A DNA stretch of 23,639 bases from Chloroflexi bacterium UBA6077 (GTDB taxonomy: Bacteria > Chloroflexota > UBA6077): positions 1-23,639 of the forward strand of contig DIXP01000054.1 in the NCBI GenBank assembly GCA_002436065.1. Reading direction: 5' to 3'. Numbering within the stretch: the first letter of the stretch is position 1; the number at the start of each line of letters is the position of its first letter. The notes beneath the pieces were generated by a model, which saw only the letters and a program-made list of their open reading frames with translations, made no database searches and was not told the origin of the DNA. Position numbers and translations under genes: made by a program. Below are positions 21,582-23,639 of the stretch, piece after piece.

Positions 21582-23573
21582 ATGGCCCAGCAGCCGCCCC
21601 CACTCGTCGAGTCCTTATCGGAGGAAGAAGCGGAACGGATTGCCGCCAAGCTTGACATCGGTTCGCGCCTCCGGAAGTACAGGGGACCCTTCGCGATCTT
21701 CATCACCGTCATGGCCGCGGCCATGTCGCTGTTTCACATCTACACCACCGGCTTCGGTTTCTTCACCGCCCCTATCCAGAGGGCGGCCTTCTTCACGTTC
21801 GTGATGGTGTTGGGTTTTGCGCTCTATCCAGGACGCTTCAAGGGTGAACTGGAGGAGCGGCGGCTACCGGGTCCCCTGGATCTGTTGCTGATGGTGGTGG
21901 GCGCGACTTGCGGCCTCTACATCATCGTCAACTTCGAAGACATCGTCATGAACATGGGGAACCCCAGCCAGACGGACCTAATCATGGGTGGTATCGCTAT
22001 CCTGCTGCTGCTGGAGTTGTGCCGGCGAGCGGTGGGTCCGGTGCTCGCTATCATCTGCGCCGTCTTCCTGCTGTACGCCCTCTTCGGAAACTATATCCCA
22101 GGCTTCCTTAGCCACCGCGGCTACCCTCTCCAGAGGGTGATCAGCCACATGTACCTCACCACGGAAGGGATGTTCGGTACGGCAGCTGGGGTTGCCACTC
22201 AGTACGTGTTCATGTTCATCCTCTTCGGAGCCTTCCTGGCGCGCACCGGCACCGGGCAGTTCTTCATCGATCTGTCGGTGGCGCTGCTGGGTGGCTTCTC
22301 CGGCGGCCCCGCCAAGGTAGCGGTGGTTTCCTCGGGACTGATGGGGACCATCAATGGCTCTTCTGTAGCCAACGTGGTCGGCACCGGCTCCTTCACCATA
22401 CCGCTCATGAAGTCCATCGGGTACAAGCCCCACTTCGCGGGGGCGGTGGAGGCAGCTGCCTCCACCGGCGGTCAGTTGATGCCACCGGTCATGGGGGCTG
22501 GCGCCTTCCTGATGGCCGACATCACGGGTATCCCCTACTCCCAGATCATCATCGCCGCTGCCCTGCCCGCCCTGCTGTACTACACCGGCGTGTTGACAGG
22601 CGTACATCTGGAGGCGAAGCGGACTGGATTGCAGGGGCTATCCAGAGACCAACTGCCCAGCGCCATGAAGATCCTGAAGGAGAGGGGTGTCCTTTTGCTC
22701 CCCATCTTCGCAGTCATCTTCATGTTGCTTAGGGGCTACACCCCTCCCTACGCCGCTATCGCCGGCATTATCGTGGCTATCGTTGCTGGGGCGGCGCTGC
22801 CCACCACCCGCGTACACCCCATCAAGTACTGGGAGGCGCTGGTGCAGGGGGCCCGGGATGCCCTGGGTGTGAGCATTGCCTGCCTCAGCATCGGCTTCAT
22901 CATGGGCTCGGCAACCCTCACAGGGGCAGGTTTGAAAATCGCCAACGGCATCCTGATGCTGTCGGGCGGCAATCTCTTCCTCACCCTGGTCTTTACCATG
23001 ATCGCATGTCTGATCCTGGGGATGGGGTTGCCCACCACGGCAAACTACCTGGTCACATCCACCATCGCGGCCCCGGCCCTGGTGACTGCGGGGGTGCCGC
23101 TGCTGTCGGCGCACCTCTTCGTCTTCTACTTCGGCATCATCGCCGACCTGACGCCTCCGGTGGCGCTGGCGGCCATGGCAGGGGCGGGCATCGCCGGATC
23201 TCCTCCGGTGAAGACGGGTGTGCAATCCTTCAAGCTGGCTGCGCCGGCCTACCTGATACCCTATGTGTTCTGCTATGCGCCTCAGATCACCCTGGTGGGC
23301 TTCGATTTCCTGAGTGGGATGCAGGCATCCTTCACCGCCATCCTGGGAGTGCTCTGCCTGGGGATCTCGATCATGGGTTGGATGTTCACGACAGTGCCCT
23401 GGGTCCAGCGGGTGCCCATTTTCGCCGCGGCCTTCCTGCTGATTGTGCCGGGCTGGGAGACGGACCTGATGGGCCTGGTGCTGCTGAGCGTCGTCGCCGT
23501 CTTACAATGGAAGAAGGTCAGGGGCCAGAAGGCCAAGGGGGCTTTGACAGTTGGCGGCAAGACGGCGAGCTAA
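21582..23573 (+). CDS. TRAP transporter fused 4TM/12TM permease
   Basis: The membrane component of a TAXI-TRAP importer in which the small DctQ-like and large DctM-like parts are fused, 663 residues. An N-terminal cytoplasmic stretch of about 35 residues with VESLSEEEAERIAAKL precedes four helices of the Q part (about 36-170). The M part follows, with GGFSGGPAKVAVVSSGLMGTINGSS near 240-265 and AAASTGGQLMPPVMGAGAFLMA near 288-309, the conserved substrate-binding hairpin motif. The mirrored motif ILGMGLPTTANYLVTSTIAAPAL lies near 478-500, then DLTPPVALAAMAGAGIAGSPP. The ATG at 21582 is preferred to that at 21576 because AGGAG directly abuts the latter but lies six bases before the former. Together with the TAXI protein and DUF1850 it forms a complete system. 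Confidence 0.92.
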   Translation: MAQQPPPLVESLSEEEAERIAAKLDIGSRLRKYRGPFAIFITVMAAAMSLFHIYTTGFGFFTAPIQRAAFFTFVMVLGFALYPGRFKGELEERRLPGPLDLLLMVVGATCGLYIIVNFEDIVMNMGNPSQTDLIMGGIAILLLLELCRRAVGPVLAIICAVFLLYALFGNYIPGFLSHRGYPLQRVISHMYLTTEGMFGTAAGVATQYVFMFILFGAFLARTGTGQFFIDLSVALLGGFSGGPAKVAVVSSGLMGTINGSSVANVVGTGSFTIPLMKSIGYKPHFAGAVEAAASTGGQLMPPVMGAGAFLMADITGIPYSQIIIAAALPALLYYTGVLTGVHLEAKRTGLQGLSRDQLPSAMKILKERGVLLLPIFAVIFMLLRGYTPPYAAIAGIIVAIVAGAALPTTRVHPIKYWEALVQGARDALGVSIACLSIGFIMGSATLTGAGLKIANGILMLSGGNLFLTLVFTMIACLILGMGLPTTANYLVTSTIAAPALVTAGVPLLSAHLFVFYFGIIADLTPPVALAAMAGAGIAGSPPVKTGVQSFKLAAPAYLIPYVFCYAPQITLVGFDFLSGMQASFTAILGVLCLGISIMGWMFTTVPWVQRVPIFAAAFLLIVPGWETDLMGLVLLSVVAVLQWKKVRGQKAKGALTVGGKTAS

Positions 23574-23639
23574 CATCGCCGGCGGCGCCGCAAGGCTGGT
23601 GCAGAGGCGGGCGACAGTGGTAATAGTAGAGAAGGGGCG

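Overview
This is a GC-rich bacterial chromosomal window that most resembles Chloroflexota. The taxonomic call is an inference: there is no rRNA gene. It rests on an ECF sigma factor overlapping a DUF5667-type membrane protein with a Thr/Pro-rich tail, on lipoproteins with long Ala/Pro/Thr/Lys linkers, on a short YidC without the large periplasmic domain, and on many GC-rich palindromic intergenic repeats.

Left block, minus strand (about 5560 down to 1). A near-consensus promoter at 5531-5560 reads into rpmH, rnpA, yidD, yidC, jag, a PfkB-family sugar/nucleoside kinase, parA and parB. This is the classical origin-proximal set for ribosomal protein L34, RNase P, membrane insertion, RNA binding and chromosome partition. 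The mnmE/gidA/gidB genes often found between jag and parA are absent, and neither dnaA nor DnaA-box clusters are visible. Palindromic repeats sit between pfkB and parA and between parA and parB. The left edge of the window cuts into the N-terminus of an ISAs1-family transposase.

Middle block, plus strand (5725-10521). A divergent ECF sigma factor overlaps a DUF5667 protein, a probable signalling or anti-sigma partner. Next come a tartrate/D-malate/isopropylmalate-type decarboxylating dehydrogenase and a cyclopropane-fatty-acyl-phospholipid synthase. Copies of a dispersed palindromic repeat flank this pair.

Right block, plus strand (10865-23573). A strong promoter drives an IclR regulator that is nearly fused to a divergent succinyl-CoA-synthetase-like pair (ATP-grasp beta and His-bearing alpha). 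These are followed by an amidohydrolase-2 protein with altered metal ligands, an ornithine-cyclodeaminase/mu-crystallin family enzyme and a complete tripartite tricarboxylate transporter (TctC, TctB, TctA). A second uptake system of the TAXI-TRAP type follows: a solute-binding lipoprotein, a DUF1850 protein and a fused 4TM/12TM permease. A perfect 18-bp hairpin lies just after the binding-protein gene. Taken together this looks like a carboxylate scavenging and catabolic island: two high-affinity importers, a CoA ligase to activate a carboxylic acid, an NAD-dependent hydroxy-acid dehydrogenase and an IclR switch. The substrate cannot be read from the sequence.
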